The position numbers and the translations under genes were made by a program. Shown here piece after piece: positions 34,362 through 43,642 of a DNA stretch of 64,000 bases (position 1 is the first letter of the stretch; each line of letters opens with the position of its first letter). Source of the stretch: Phytoactinopolyspora halotolerans (lineage in GTDB: Bacteria > Actinomycetota > Actinomycetes > Jiangellales > Jiangellaceae). The notes beneath the pieces were generated by a model. That model saw nothing but the letters and a program-made list of their open reading frames with translations, did not search any database and had not been told where the DNA came from. Where the stretch lies: positions 62,001 through 126,000 of the forward strand of contig NZ_JAAGOA010000001.1 of the NCBI RefSeq assembly GCF_010550675.1. Reading direction: 5' to 3'.

Positions 34362-35326
34362 CCGCCACCCGCCACGGCTCAGTCGACGCACGACACCCCG
34401 CCGCCGTCCCTGCCGGGATGCACACCCGCACGGTCAGGGGTCGCGCCGGCAAGCCACTGACTCCGTACCTGTTTCTCGCGCCGTTCATGGCGGTCTTCGG
34501 TGTCTTCGTGCTTGTCCCAGCCGTCTACGGCATCTGGATCAGCCTGCACAACTGGGACTTCTTCCTTCCCGAGCGGCCATGGGTCGGGCTCGGCAACTAC
34601 ACCGAACTGTTCGACCCGACCAGTTTCGTCGCGAGTGAGTTCTGGCAGTCCATGCGGGCGACGGGCCTGTTCGTGCTCTTCTCCGTCCCCTTCCTCGTGA
34701 CCATCCCACTGGGACTCGCGCTCTTGTTGAACCGCACCTTCCGCGGGCGCACCTTCTTCCGCGCCGTCTACTTCGCCCCGTACGTCCTCGGCGTCAGTGT
34801 CATCGGCCTGCTCTGGCAGTACCTGCTCAACGCGAACGTCGGGCTCGTCAACCACTACCTCTCCCGACTCGGTGTCGACGAGGTCATCCCGTGGCTGACG
34901 GCGACGCCGTGGGTCTGGGTCTCACTCGTCGGGGTGACCGTGTGGTGGACGCTGGGCTTCAACACCGTCATCTACCTCGCCGGCCTGCAGGGCATCGACA
35001 CCACGCTCTACGAAGCCGCACGGGTGGACGGAGCGGGCCGCCGACACGAGTTCTGGCACGTGACGCTGCCCAGCCTGCGGCCGGTGCTGTTGTTCGTGCT
35101 CACCATCACGATCCTCGCCTCGGCCAACATGTTCGGCCAGGCGTACATGCTGACGAATGGTGCGCCCAACAACGAAACGCGCACGGCCATCATGGTCATC
35201 GCGGAGACCGGACTCGAACAGTTCCGGATGGGCCGGGCGGCGGCGATGAGCTATGTGCTCGCCCTGCTGCTCATCGGCATCAGCACGCTGAACTTCTTCC
35301 TCTTCCGCCGGCAGGAGAAGAACTGA
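34358..35326 (+). CDS. Sugar ABC permease, UgpA/MalF type
   Basis: A 322-residue membrane subunit with six predicted helices and the EAA loop EAARVDGAGRRHEFWHVTLP that contacts the ATPase. The N-terminal 35 residues are cytoplasmic and basic. It is encoded between the binding protein (4-base overlap) and the second permease (1 base apart). The substrate is inferred from the operon. Confidence 0.9.
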   Translation: MTATRHGSVDARHPAAVPAGMHTRTVRGRAGKPLTPYLFLAPFMAVFGVFVLVPAVYGIWISLHNWDFFLPERPWVGLGNYTELFDPTSFVASEFWQSMRATGLFVLFSVPFLVTIPLGLALLLNRTFRGRTFFRAVYFAPYVLGVSVIGLLWQYLLNANVGLVNHYLSRLGVDEVIPWLTATPWVWVSLVGVTVWWTLGFNTVIYLAGLQGIDTTLYEAARVDGAGRRHEFWHVTLPSLRPVLLFVLTITILASANMFGQAYMLTNGAPNNETRTAIMVIAETGLEQFRMGRAAAMSYVLALLLIGISTLNFFLFRRQEKN

Positions 35327-35327
35327 C

Positions 35328-36230
35328 ATGACGACGACTACACCCCGGCACGCGCACACCGCCCCGACCGACAGCGCCACGAGCAGGCCGCGGCACCGCC
35401 GCAATGGCGTCCGATGGCGCCGCGGCCCGTTCTACGTCGTGCTGTTCGCACTGTCCGTGATCTTCTTCGCGCCGATCTTGTGGATGATCTCCACCTCGTT
35501 CAAGACCCGGGGCGATGCCACGGCACTCCCGCCGGAATGGATCCCACCCACATTCTCGACCGAGGGTTACACCACCCTCTTCAGAGATGCTCAGGCGCCG
35601 GTCCTGCGCTGGCTCCTGAACAGCGTCCTTGTCGGTATCGCGACCACGGCGCTCGTGCTGCTGACCGCATCGCTTGCCGCCTACGCCCTGGCGCGCATGG
35701 ACTTCCGCGGCAAGAACGTGGCGTTCGGACTGATCGTGAGCACGCTCTTCGTGCCCGGTTTCGTGTTCCTCATGCCGAACTACCTCATCGTGGACGCCGT
35801 CGGCTGGCTCGACACGATGTGGGCGCTCGTCGTGCCGAGCGCGGCGTCGGCGTTCGGGGTGTTCTTCTTGCGCCAGTTCTTCCTCTCCCTCCCGCCGGAG
35901 CTCGAGGAGGCGGCCGTGGTCGACGGCGCCAATCGCTGGCAGACGTTCTGGCGCATCGTCGTCCCGCTCTCCAAGCCGCCCCTGGCGACGCTGGCGGTGC
36001 TGTCCTTCCTCACCAGCTGGAACGACTTCCTGTGGCCGCTGTATGTGCTGTTCAACCCGGAGAACCTGACCCTGCCGGCCGGGCTGGCGACGCTCCAGGG
36101 CTCCTACGCGACCGACTATCCGGCGATCATGGCCGGGGCCGTACTCGCGAGCGTGCCGGTGCTGCTCGTCTACGCATTCTGTCAGCGGTACATCATCGCC
36201 GGCGTATCGCGCTCGGGGCTCAAGGGATGA
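35328..36230 (+). CDS. Sugar ABC permease, UgpE/MalG type
   Basis: A 300-residue partner permease with six hydrophobic segments and the EAA motif EEAAVVDGANRWQTFWRIVVPL. The SWNDFLWPLYV stretch near the C-terminus is typical of the MalG branch. It follows the first permease directly and completes the membrane channel of the importer. Confidence 0.9.
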   Translation: MTTTTPRHAHTAPTDSATSRPRHRRNGVRWRRGPFYVVLFALSVIFFAPILWMISTSFKTRGDATALPPEWIPPTFSTEGYTTLFRDAQAPVLRWLLNSVLVGIATTALVLLTASLAAYALARMDFRGKNVAFGLIVSTLFVPGFVFLMPNYLIVDAVGWLDTMWALVVPSAASAFGVFFLRQFFLSLPPELEEAAVVDGANRWQTFWRIVVPLSKPPLATLAVLSFLTSWNDFLWPLYVLFNPENLTLPAGLATLQGSYATDYPAIMAGAVLASVPVLLVYAFCQRYIIAGVSRSGLKG

Positions 36231-36280
36231 CGCTGGTCACGGCCGCTGCGCGGGCGGGAGCTTCTGGGAGGATGGCGGGC

Positions 36281-37057
36281 ATGAGCCCGCGCAACACATC
36301 CAGCCCTGAAACCACGTCCGGAACCCTGGCCCGTGGCCTCACGATCCTCGAGTTCGTCGCCGAGCACGGACGAGTCAGCGTGGGCGAGATCGCCGCGGAG
36401 CTCGGCATCTCGCGCAGCGCCGCCTACCGGCTCGTCTCGCAGCTTCGGGACCGGGGGTTCCTCTCCGAGCAACAGGACGGCGGCGGGATCCGGCTGGGCG
36501 GCAACGCCATCCGGCTCGGTCTTCGCGCGCTCGGCAACATCGACCTCTACGATCTCGCCGCCAGGCGGCTGCGCGATCTCGTCGCCGAGGTGGCGGAAAC
36601 CGCGTTCCTCGCCATTATCGAGGGCGACGACGTCGTGTACGTCCTCCAGGAGGTGGGCCCCAGCGTCGTCACGATGACGGCCAGGCCCGGCAGCCACCGC
36701 CCGCTGCACTGCACCGCACTCGGCAAGGCGTACCTGGCCGCGCTCCCGGACAGCGAGCGCGACGCCGTCATCGACCGGCTCGAGCTGCGCCCGGTGACGC
36801 CGTCGACGATCACCGACCCGGAGAGGCTGCGCGCCGAGCTCGATGCGACCCGCCAACGCGGCTTCGCCATCGACGACCGCGAGCTGGAGCCCGAGGTCAG
36901 GTGCGTCGCCGCAGCGGTTCTCGACCACAGCGGCGCACCGGCCGCAGCCATCAGCGTGGGAGGCCCCACCGATCGCATTCTCGCCAAACACGACGCCATC
37001 GTGACCGCAGTCCTGTCCACGGTCCGCGCCCTGTCCCGAGACCTCGGCGCGCCCTGA
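36281..37057 (+). CDS. IclR-family transcriptional regulator
   Basis: A 258-residue regulator with an N-terminal winged helix (GRVSVGEIAAELGISRSAAYRLVSQL) and a C-terminal IclR effector domain (RPLHCTALGKAYLAAL, RGFAIDDRELEPEVRCVAAAVLD). ATG 36281 was chosen as GGGAGG lies 9 bases upstream; in-frame ATGs at 36272 and 36227 (overlapping the permease stop) are alternatives. IclR proteins such as KdgR control uronate degradation in other bacteria, which fits the neighbouring kduI/kduD; the effector is inferred to be a keto-deoxy sugar acid. Confidence 0.88.
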   Translation: MSPRNTSSPETTSGTLARGLTILEFVAEHGRVSVGEIAAELGISRSAAYRLVSQLRDRGFLSEQQDGGGIRLGGNAIRLGLRALGNIDLYDLAARRLRDLVAEVAETAFLAIIEGDDVVYVLQEVGPSVVTMTARPGSHRPLHCTALGKAYLAALPDSERDAVIDRLELRPVTPSTITDPERLRAELDATRQRGFAIDDRELEPEVRCVAAAVLDHSGAPAAAISVGGPTDRILAKHDAIVTAVLSTVRALSRDLGAP

Positions 37058-37074
37058 TACCGCACTGGAGACCC

Positions 37075-38184
37075 ATGCTTGCCGACCACCGCATCGCCAC
37101 GATCGAGACCGCCCGGATCACGACGCGCTACCCACGCACGGTGGGCCGCAACGCTCGGCTCCCCAGCCACGGCTCGGGGTTCGACTCCACCGTCGCCGTT
37201 GTCCGCACCGACGCCGGCGCCAGCGGGTGGGGCGTCATCCGGGGCTCCGTCGACGACTGCGGCGCCGTCATCGGCATGCCTGTGAGCGATCTGTTCGACC
37301 CGGCCGCCGGCGTCGTGCACCTACCTGCTCTCCCCCTCGACTTCGCCCTGCATGACCTCGCCGGAACCATCCTCGGTACGCCGGTGCACACACTGCTCGG
37401 TGACGCCGGAGACGGCCCCGTCACCTGCTACTCGGGAGCGATCTACTTCGACGACCTCGATCCGGACGATGCTCCGCGCGGTATCGACGCGGTGCTCGCG
37501 AACTGCGCCTCCGATTGGGCCGCCGGCTTCCGCGCGTTCAAGCTGAAGATCGGGCGGGGCAACCGGTGGATGGATCCGGAGGCAGGCTTCGCCCGCGACG
37601 TGGAGGTGACCCGCGCGGTCCGGGAGGCGTATCCCGGCGCGCGCCTCCTGGTGGATGCGAACAACGGCTTCAGCCCCGCTGACACCGTGCGTTATCTGCG
37701 TGCCGTGGAGGACTGCGACCTGTTCTGGGTGGAAGAGCCGTTCCACGAGGAGACGGCCGGTCTCACCCTGCTTCGCGACTACCTGGCGTCGTCAGGCAGC
37801 CGCACCCTCGTGGCGGACGGCGAGTATCGGCCCGACGAGGCGCAGCTGATCGAGCTCGCCGAGGCGGGGCTGATCGACGTCCTGCTCATGGATGTCATCG
37901 ACTACGGGCTGACCGCGTGGCGAAGAATCATGCCGACGCTCCAGGAGCTCGGCGTCGCCGCGTCGCCACACGCCTGGGGCATGCCGTTGAAGACGCTCTA
38001 CGCCGCCACCATGGCGGTGGGCCTCGGCGGAGTCATCACCGTGGAGGGAGTGCCGGGGACGACCGAAGGGGTGGACACCGACGCCTACCGTCTCTCGGAG
38101 GGTGCGATCGACGTACCCGACCTGCCGGGATTCGGGCTGGCCCTGACCGCGCCCGTCAGCTCAGCCCCGGCACCGACGCACTGA
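37075..38184 (+). CDS. Enolase-superfamily (MLE/MR-like) enzyme
   Basis: A 369-residue member of the mandelate racemase/muconate-lactonising branch of the enolase superfamily. Visible are the KxK catalytic motif (FKLKIGRG), metal ligands in LLVDANNGF, WVEEPF and VADGEY, and a C-terminal SPHAWGMPLKTLY barrel end. Such enzymes remove a proton next to a carboxylate, as in acid-sugar dehydration or epimerisation. Between the IclR gene and kduI it probably acts on a uronate or aldonate; its exact substrate is unknown and the active-site set does not match a named dehydratase that I can assign. Confidence 0.8.
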   Translation: MLADHRIATIETARITTRYPRTVGRNARLPSHGSGFDSTVAVVRTDAGASGWGVIRGSVDDCGAVIGMPVSDLFDPAAGVVHLPALPLDFALHDLAGTILGTPVHTLLGDAGDGPVTCYSGAIYFDDLDPDDAPRGIDAVLANCASDWAAGFRAFKLKIGRGNRWMDPEAGFARDVEVTRAVREAYPGARLLVDANNGFSPADTVRYLRAVEDCDLFWVEEPFHEETAGLTLLRDYLASSGSRTLVADGEYRPDEAQLIELAEAGLIDVLLMDVIDYGLTAWRRIMPTLQELGVAASPHAWGMPLKTLYAATMAVGLGGVITVEGVPGTTEGVDTDAYRLSEGAIDVPDLPGFGLALTAPVSSAPAPTH

Positions 38185-38199
38185 GGAGAGAGACACTCG

Positions 38200-39021
38200 A
38201 TGGACATCCGCCACTCCACCCACCCCGACGACGCCTCCCTTCTCGACGCGGAGGCGCTGCGCGCACGCTTCCTGGTCGACGACCTCTTCGTGCCCGGCGC
38301 GATCCGCCTCGTCCTGACGCACGACGACCGGATCGTCGTCGGGGGCGCCGTACCCGACGACGCGCCGCTCACCCTGACCGCTCCGGACGAGTTGCGTACG
38401 CAGACGTTCTGCGCTCGGCGGGAGCTCGCCGTGGTGAACCTGAGCGCCGAAGCCGGCACCGTCACCGCCGACGGCGTTCGGTACAAGCTCGGCCATCACG
38501 ACGTGCTCTACGTGGGCGTGGGGACCGAGTCCGTGGAGTTGGCCGGAGACGCCGCTCGCTTCTATCTGGTGTCGGCGCCGGCCAGCACCCGATATCCCAC
38601 GGCGCTCGCGCCGGCCGCAGAGGCCGAGACCCTGCACCTGGGCGAGGCGGGGTCGGCGAACCTACGGTCGTTGCGACGGTACGTGCATGCCGGCGGGGTG
38701 GCGTCGGACCGCCTCGTGCTCGGCATCACCACGCTTGAGGGCGGCAGCGTGTGGAACACGATGCCGCCGCACACCCACGATCGGCGCACGGAGGTCTATC
38801 TCTACACCGGTCTCGGTGACGCGGACCGGGTGATGCATCTGTGCGGACGTCCCGATGAGCTGCGCACCCTGATCGTCGCCGATGGGCAGGCGGTGATCAG
38901 CCCACCCTGGTCTGTGCACTCGGGTGCGGGAACAAGCGCCTACTCATTCGTCTGGGCGATGGCCGGCGAGAATCAGGCCTTCGACGACATGGACGCCGTC
39001 GGCATCGCGGAGCTTCGATGA
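38200..39021 (+). CDS. kduI: 5-dehydro-4-deoxy-D-glucuronate isomerase KduI
   Basis: A 273-residue cupin-type isomerase that interconverts 5-keto-4-deoxyuronate and 2,5-diketo-3-deoxygluconate in pectin and oligouronide breakdown. The zinc-site segment MPPHTHDRRTEVYLY and the later SPPWSVHSGAGT with its histidine are clear, and length is normal. AGGAGAG precedes the ATG. It overlaps kduD by 4 bases, giving the standard pair of successive steps. Confidence 0.93.
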   Translation: MDIRHSTHPDDASLLDAEALRARFLVDDLFVPGAIRLVLTHDDRIVVGGAVPDDAPLTLTAPDELRTQTFCARRELAVVNLSAEAGTVTADGVRYKLGHHDVLYVGVGTESVELAGDAARFYLVSAPASTRYPTALAPAAEAETLHLGEAGSANLRSLRRYVHAGGVASDRLVLGITTLEGGSVWNTMPPHTHDRRTEVYLYTGLGDADRVMHLCGRPDELRTLIVADGQAVISPPWSVHSGAGTSAYSFVWAMAGENQAFDDMDAVGIAELR

Positions 39022-39773
39022 CCGCTGCGTTCCGTCTCGACGGCCGGACCGCCGTCGTCACCGGAGCCCGCTCGGGGATCGGGCGAGCGATCGCGCGCGG
39101 CTACGCCGAGGCGGGCGCCCACGTCATCGCCTGGGGACGCACGGAGGGGGTCACGGAGGTCGCGGCGGAGATCGTCGACGGCGGCGGCTCTGCCGAGTCC
39201 GTCGTCGCGGATCTGACGGACCTCGATAACGCGGCTGCCGTCGCCGGTGAACTCGCTTCGACCCGCACCGTCGATGTGCTGGTGAACAATGCCGGCGTCA
39301 TCGCCCGCGGCCCGGCCGAGAACGTGCCCCTGTCGGAGTGGCGGCGTGTGCTCACCGTCAATCTCGACGCGGCGTGGGTGCTCAGCCGCGCGTTCGGGAC
39401 CCACATGTTGCGCCGCGAGACCGGCCGCATCATCACGGTCGCTTCCATGTTGTCGTTCCAGGGCGGCCGCAACGTGCCGGCCTACACGGCGAGCAAACAC
39501 GCCGTCGTCGGGCTGACTCGGGCGCTGGCGAACGAGTGGTCGGGTCGAGGAGTGAACGTCAACGCTCTCGCGCCGGGATACGTCGTGACCGCCAACACCA
39601 CCGGGATCAGGGACGACCACACGCGGCTGGCGGAGATCAGCACGCGCATTCCCGCCGGACGCTGGGCCACGCCGGAGGACATGGTCGGTCCCGCGGTCTT
39701 CCTCGCGAGCGAGGCGGCCGGTTACGTCAACGGCCACGTACTGTCGGTCGACGGCGGCTGGCTCGCCTCCTGA
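39018..39773 (+). CDS. kduD: 2-dehydro-3-deoxy-D-gluconate 5-dehydrogenase KduD
   Basis: A 251-residue short-chain dehydrogenase with the NAD loop TGARSGIG (residues 15-22), NNAG, and catalytic Tyr156/Lys160 in YTASK. After KduI, it reduces 2,5-diketo-3-deoxygluconate to 2-keto-3-deoxygluconate. KDG kinase and aldolase, the next steps, are not in the window, nor is any lyase or unsaturated glycosidase. Confidence 0.9.
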   Translation: MTAAFRLDGRTAVVTGARSGIGRAIARGYAEAGAHVIAWGRTEGVTEVAAEIVDGGGSAESVVADLTDLDNAAAVAGELASTRTVDVLVNNAGVIARGPAENVPLSEWRRVLTVNLDAAWVLSRAFGTHMLRRETGRIITVASMLSFQGGRNVPAYTASKHAVVGLTRALANEWSGRGVNVNALAPGYVVTANTTGIRDDHTRLAEISTRIPAGRWATPEDMVGPAVFLASEAAGYVNGHVLSVDGGWLAS

Positions 39774-39806
39774 GCTCCAGGCTCGGTACAGGCGTCCCGG
39801 GACGTC

Positions 39807-40754
39807 TCAGACCCCACGCCGGTGCATGCTTTCGGCGATCGACTCGAGCTTGTCCGGGTTGAGGATGCCGTAGATGCCGCTGACGTGCGCACCGTCGTCG
39901 CTGACGTCCACGACGCCGATCGCGTACATCCGGTCGCCGGTATACATGGCGAGCGCGGGCTCGCCGTTGACCAGCACGGACCGCACCGTGAGTCCCTCCA
40001 GCTCCCGGTGGATCTTGTCCGAGGTCAGCAGGCGCGCCACCTTGTCCCGCCCGGTGACGACCTGCCGCGCGGCCTTGGTCTTGCCCCCGGCATCGGTCCA
40101 CATCGCCACATCCGGTGCGAGTACGTCCAGCAACGCGTTCAGGTCTCCGCCGGCCGCGGCGGCGATGAACCGTTCCGTCACCGCCTTGCGTGCCTCCGGA
40201 TCGACGGCCGTCCGCGGACGCCGGGCCTCGACGTGCTCGCGGGCGCGGTGCGCCAGCTGCCGCACCGCCGCCGGCGAACGGTCCAGAATCTTCGCGATCT
40301 CGTTGTGGCCGTACCCGAACGCCTCATGCAGCACGAAGACGGCTCGCTCCAGCGGTGTCAGCGTCTCCAGGACCACCATCAGCGCCAGCGAGACGGACTC
40401 CGCTCGCAGCGCTCCTTCGGCGGCGTCCGTATCGGTGACGAGCGGCTCGGGCAGCCACGGCCCGACATACGTCTCCCGGTTGCGCTGCACCCGGCGCAGC
40501 CGCGACATCGCCTGGTTGACGGCGATGCGCACCAGGTACGCACGCACGTTGCCCACGGTCGACCGATCCGCCGCTGCCCAGGACAGCCAGGTCTCCTGCA
40601 GCACGTCCTCGGTGTCCGCGACGGTGCCGAGGATGTTATAGGCGATCGAGAACAGCAGCTCCCGGTGCTGGGCGAAGACGGCCGTCGCCGCATCGAACGA
40701 CGCGCCCGGCGAGTCGTCCGTCGGGTACCCGGCATCCGCGGCCTCGTGGTCCAT
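39807..40754 (-). CDS. ECF41-type RNA polymerase sigma factor
   Basis: A 315-residue sigma factor with sigma2 (FAQHRELLFSIAYNILGTVADTEDVLQETWLSW) and sigma4 (LTPLERAVFVLHEAFGYGHNEIAKIL) regions followed by a SnoaL-like C-terminal domain. The C-terminal NPDKL motif (residues 299-303) is the hallmark of ECF41 factors, whose fused domain controls activity in place of an anti-sigma factor. ATG 40754 was chosen because GGAGGAG lies 6 bases before it; ATG 40769 and GTG 40781 are possible. An exact ECF41-type promoter lies upstream, so it is probably self-regulated. Confidence 0.9.
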   Translation of the reverse strand: MDHEAADAGYPTDDSPGASFDAATAVFAQHRELLFSIAYNILGTVADTEDVLQETWLSWAAADRSTVGNVRAYLVRIAVNQAMSRLRRVQRNRETYVGPWLPEPLVTDTDAAEGALRAESVSLALMVVLETLTPLERAVFVLHEAFGYGHNEIAKILDRSPAAVRQLAHRAREHVEARRPRTAVDPEARKAVTERFIAAAAGGDLNALLDVLAPDVAMWTDAGGKTKAARQVVTGRDKVARLLTSDKIHRELEGLTVRSVLVNGEPALAMYTGDRMYAIGVVDVSDDGAHVSGIYGILNPDKLESIAESMHRRGV

Positions 40755-40816
40755 CGTCTTCTCCTCCATTGTCCGGTCCACTCCTCATCGGAACGCGCCG
40801 ATGCTTCGTGAACAAG

Positions 40817-40843
40817 GACGCCGCGGCCGCGAGATGTGTGACA
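40817..40843 (-). promoter_or_regulatory. ECF41-type promoter of the sigma gene
   Basis: Reading on the minus strand: TGTCACA (40843-40837), a 16-base spacer, then CGTC (40820-40817). This matches the -35/-10 pair I recall for ECF41 sigma factors exactly and points at the sigma gene, about 60 bases upstream of its ATG. Confidence 0.7.
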
Positions 40844-40866
40844 TCTGCCGCACGACGACGTCCGAG

Positions 40867-40892
40867 TGTCACACTCTGGCATCCGAGACGGC
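40867..40892 (+). promoter_or_regulatory. Possible ECF41-type promoter of the MMPL gene
   Basis: TGTCACA at 40867-40873 on the plus strand, then 15 bases and CGGC. The -35 is exact, the -10 off by one base and spacing short by one. With its mirror copy 30 bp away, it suggests divergent control of sigma and transporter genes. Confidence 0.45.
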
Positions 40893-40902
40893 TCTTGGGT
40901 GC

Positions 40903-43167
40903 ATGACGACTACAGCCACCCCTCACCGAACCAGCGGGGTCGCCAGGCTCGCCGGCCTCGCCCTCCGGCACAGACGCGCGGTCCTGATCACCGCGGCGCT
41001 CCTCGCGCTGGTCGCGGGCTCATCGGGCGCGACCCTGTTCAGCAAGCTCTCCGCCGGCGGCTGGACCGATCCGAATGCGGAGTCAGGCGAGGTCAGCGAC
41101 ATCCTCGAGGAGACCTTCGGACAGGATCAGCCTAACCTCGTCCTGCTCGTGAGTGCGCCTCGCGGGGTGGACGATCCGGGTGCCGTCGACGCCGGTGCCG
41201 AGCTGACCGAGCGCCTGGCCGCGGAGCCCGGCGTCTCCGACGTGGTCTCGTATTGGGCCACGGGGCAGGAGTCGCTGCGCAACGACGACGGCGACAAGGC
41301 CCTGATCCTCGCCGGAATCGAAGGCGACCCCAATGAGGTCGACGCGACGCTGACCGAGCTCATCCCCAGCTACGGCGGCGAGCAGGACGGACTGACCGTG
41401 ACGATCGGCGGCTACGCCATGTTCGAACACGAGCTGACCGAGCAGAGCGAACGGGACGTGATCAAGGCGGAGCTGATCGTCTTTCCGGTGACGCTGATCG
41501 CGCTGGTGCTGATCTTCGGCAGCATCGTCGCCGCCATGTTGCCGCTTGCCGTGGCCATGGTCACCGTGCTTGTCGGCATGGGCGTCATGTGGGTCCTGGC
41601 GGAGGTAACCGATCTGGCCGTGCTCGCGGTGAACGTGGTCACGCTCCTCGGGCTCGGTCTGGCGATCGATTACAGCCTGCTGATGGTCAACCGGTATCGG
41701 GAGGAACTGCGACGCGGCCGGCCGGTGGCGGCGGCGATCGAGACCACCATGCGAACCGCCGGACGCACCGTGATCTTCTCCGCGGTCACGGTCGCCATCG
41801 CGCTCTCGGCGCTGGTCTGGTTCCCGCTGGATGCGCTGCGTTCGGTCAGCTACGCCGGCATGGCCACCGCCCTGCTGGCGGGCGCGGCAGCACTCACCGT
41901 GCTACCGGCGACGTTCGCCCTGCTCGGCCGTCGGCTCGAGCGGACCGGACGACGGCGGCGGAGGCCGGCCGGGGTGGTGGAACAGGACACGGCGGAGTCC
42001 GGCATGTGGCACCGGATCGCGACGCTGGTGATGCGCCGGCCGATCCCGATCGCGACGCTCGTGGCCGCGTTCTTGCTCGTCCTCGGCGCGCCGTTCCTCA
42101 ACCTCAACCTGGGTGAGGTGGACGAGCGGACGATGCCCGAGACCGCCCAGTCGCGGCAGGTCTCGGAGACGATCCGCGCCGAGTTCGGCTCCGGGGAGCA
42201 GAACGCGCTTCAGGTCGTCGTCACCGAAGACGCCGAGGTTACCGACGAGGAGATCGCCGGTTACGCGACTCAGGTCTCGCAGCTGGACCACGTCGCCCGG
42301 GTCGACACCGTCACCGGCAGTTACGCGGGGGGTGAGCAGATTGCCCCGGCCGGGCCGGCGCACCAGCGTTTCGCCGCCGACGGCGCCCGGTATCTGCACG
42401 TGGTGCCGCTGGCCGGCGATTCCCAGGCCGCTCAGGACCTGGTGGAGACCGTCCGTGCGACGCCGGCGCCGTCCGACGTCCTGGTCGGCGGCCTGCCCGC
42501 GGTGACCGTCGACGGCAACGACGCGCTGACCAGCTGGCTGCCGTATAGTATGGCGGCGCTCGCGATCTGCATGGTGGTGCTGCTGTTCCTGCTGACCGGC
42601 AGCGTGGTCCTTCCGTTCCTGGCGTTGTTGCTCAGCGGACTGAGTCTGACCGCGACGTTCGGCGCCTTGGTGTGGATCTTCCAGGAGGGCAACCTGACCG
42701 GGCTGCTGGGCGGGTTCACGGTCACGGGGAGTCTGGCCGGGACGGTGCCCGTGATGCTGTTCGCCGTCGCGTTCGGGCTGGCGATGGACTACCAGGTCTT
42801 CATGCTCTCCCGGATTCGAGAGGAGTATGAACGGACCGGTGACGGCACGGCGGCCGTCGCGGAGGGCCTGGAGCGGATCGGGCGGATCGTCACCGCGGCC
42901 GCAGTGCTGATCTCGATCGTCTTCCTGGCGTTCCTGTTCTCCGAGATCACGCTGATGAAGGCGTTCGGCATCGGGTTGCCGCTCGCGGTCCTGCTGGACG
43001 CCACGCTGATCCGGGGCGCGATGCTGCCGGCGATGATGAAGATCTGCGGCCGGTCCACGTGGTGGGCACCCGCACCGCTGCGCCGCCTGCACGCCCGGTT
43101 CGGACTGCGGGAGACCGACGACGCGCCGTCGTCCACCGAGTCTGAGAGCGTCGCCGCGGCGCGCTGA
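40903..43167 (+). CDS. MMPL-family RND transporter
   Basis: A 754-residue inner-membrane transporter of the MmpL/RND class with two repeats, each one helix, a large extracytoplasmic loop, then a five-to-six helix sterol-sensing-like bundle. The Asp/Tyr pair for proton relay is in GLGLAIDYSLLMVNRYREEL and AFGLAMDYQVFMLSRIREEY. Such proteins export lipids, drugs or siderophores. ATG 40903 has no ribosome site; a leaderless transcript from the ECF41-like promoter is possible. It is divergent from the sigma gene, so it may be part of an envelope-stress response. Confidence 0.9.
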   Translation: MTTTATPHRTSGVARLAGLALRHRRAVLITAALLALVAGSSGATLFSKLSAGGWTDPNAESGEVSDILEETFGQDQPNLVLLVSAPRGVDDPGAVDAGAELTERLAAEPGVSDVVSYWATGQESLRNDDGDKALILAGIEGDPNEVDATLTELIPSYGGEQDGLTVTIGGYAMFEHELTEQSERDVIKAELIVFPVTLIALVLIFGSIVAAMLPLAVAMVTVLVGMGVMWVLAEVTDLAVLAVNVVTLLGLGLAIDYSLLMVNRYREELRRGRPVAAAIETTMRTAGRTVIFSAVTVAIALSALVWFPLDALRSVSYAGMATALLAGAAALTVLPATFALLGRRLERTGRRRRRPAGVVEQDTAESGMWHRIATLVMRRPIPIATLVAAFLLVLGAPFLNLNLGEVDERTMPETAQSRQVSETIRAEFGSGEQNALQVVVTEDAEVTDEEIAGYATQVSQLDHVARVDTVTGSYAGGEQIAPAGPAHQRFAADGARYLHVVPLAGDSQAAQDLVETVRATPAPSDVLVGGLPAVTVDGNDALTSWLPYSMAALAICMVVLLFLLTGSVVLPFLALLLSGLSLTATFGALVWIFQEGNLTGLLGGFTVTGSLAGTVPVMLFAVAFGLAMDYQVFMLSRIREEYERTGDGTAAVAEGLERIGRIVTAAAVLISIVFLAFLFSEITLMKAFGIGLPLAVLLDATLIRGAMLPAMMKICGRSTWWAPAPLRRLHARFGLRETDDAPSSTESESVAAAR

Positions 43168-43216
43168 TCATCGGACGCCGACGCGCACGGTACTCGTCGG
43201 GATGGAGCCGGCCACG

Positions 43217-43606
43217 TCAGTCGGCAAGGAACTCGGCGAGTACCGTCCGGTGGGTGTCACGAGCCTTGGTGTGCAGCTCCCGGCCCCGCGCGGTCGGCTT
43301 GATGAAGATCGCCCGGCGGTCATCCATGCACATGGATCGCTCCACGAAACCGTCGCGTTCCAGCCGGGCGACCGCGCGGGAGAGCGCACTCTGGCTCAGG
43401 TACATGCCGCCGGCGAGATCATGCATGCGGAGTTTCTCCTGGCCGGACTCGACGAGCCGATCGAGCACCTCGAACTCGCTACGGCCGATGCCGTGCTGTG
43501 CCTGCAGGTCCCGATCCAGCGCACACGCGATCTCGTTGTAGCTGGTGAGCAGCTCGCGCCAGCGGGACACGAGTTGGCGCTCCTGTGTCTGGACCACGAA
43601 CCGCAT
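43217..43606 (-). CDS. MarR-family transcriptional regulator
   Basis: A 129-residue MarR/SlyA regulator with the winged helix in LRMHDLAGGMYLSQSALSRAVARLERDGFVERSMCMDDRRAIFIKPTARG. ATG 43606 (MRFVVQTQ) was chosen: an earlier in-frame ATG at 43654 would place the start inside the palindromic operator and give an unlikely Cys/His-rich leader. It diverges from the MFS exporter, the classic arrangement in which the regulator represses both itself and an efflux pump until a ligand binds. Confidence 0.88.
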   Translation of the reverse strand: MRFVVQTQERQLVSRWRELLTSYNEIACALDRDLQAQHGIGRSEFEVLDRLVESGQEKLRMHDLAGGMYLSQSALSRAVARLERDGFVERSMCMDDRRAIFIKPTARGRELHTKARDTHRTVLAEFLAD

Positions 43607-43642
43607 GGTAACACCGAGCGAAGAACAATGCGAGCACATTTT

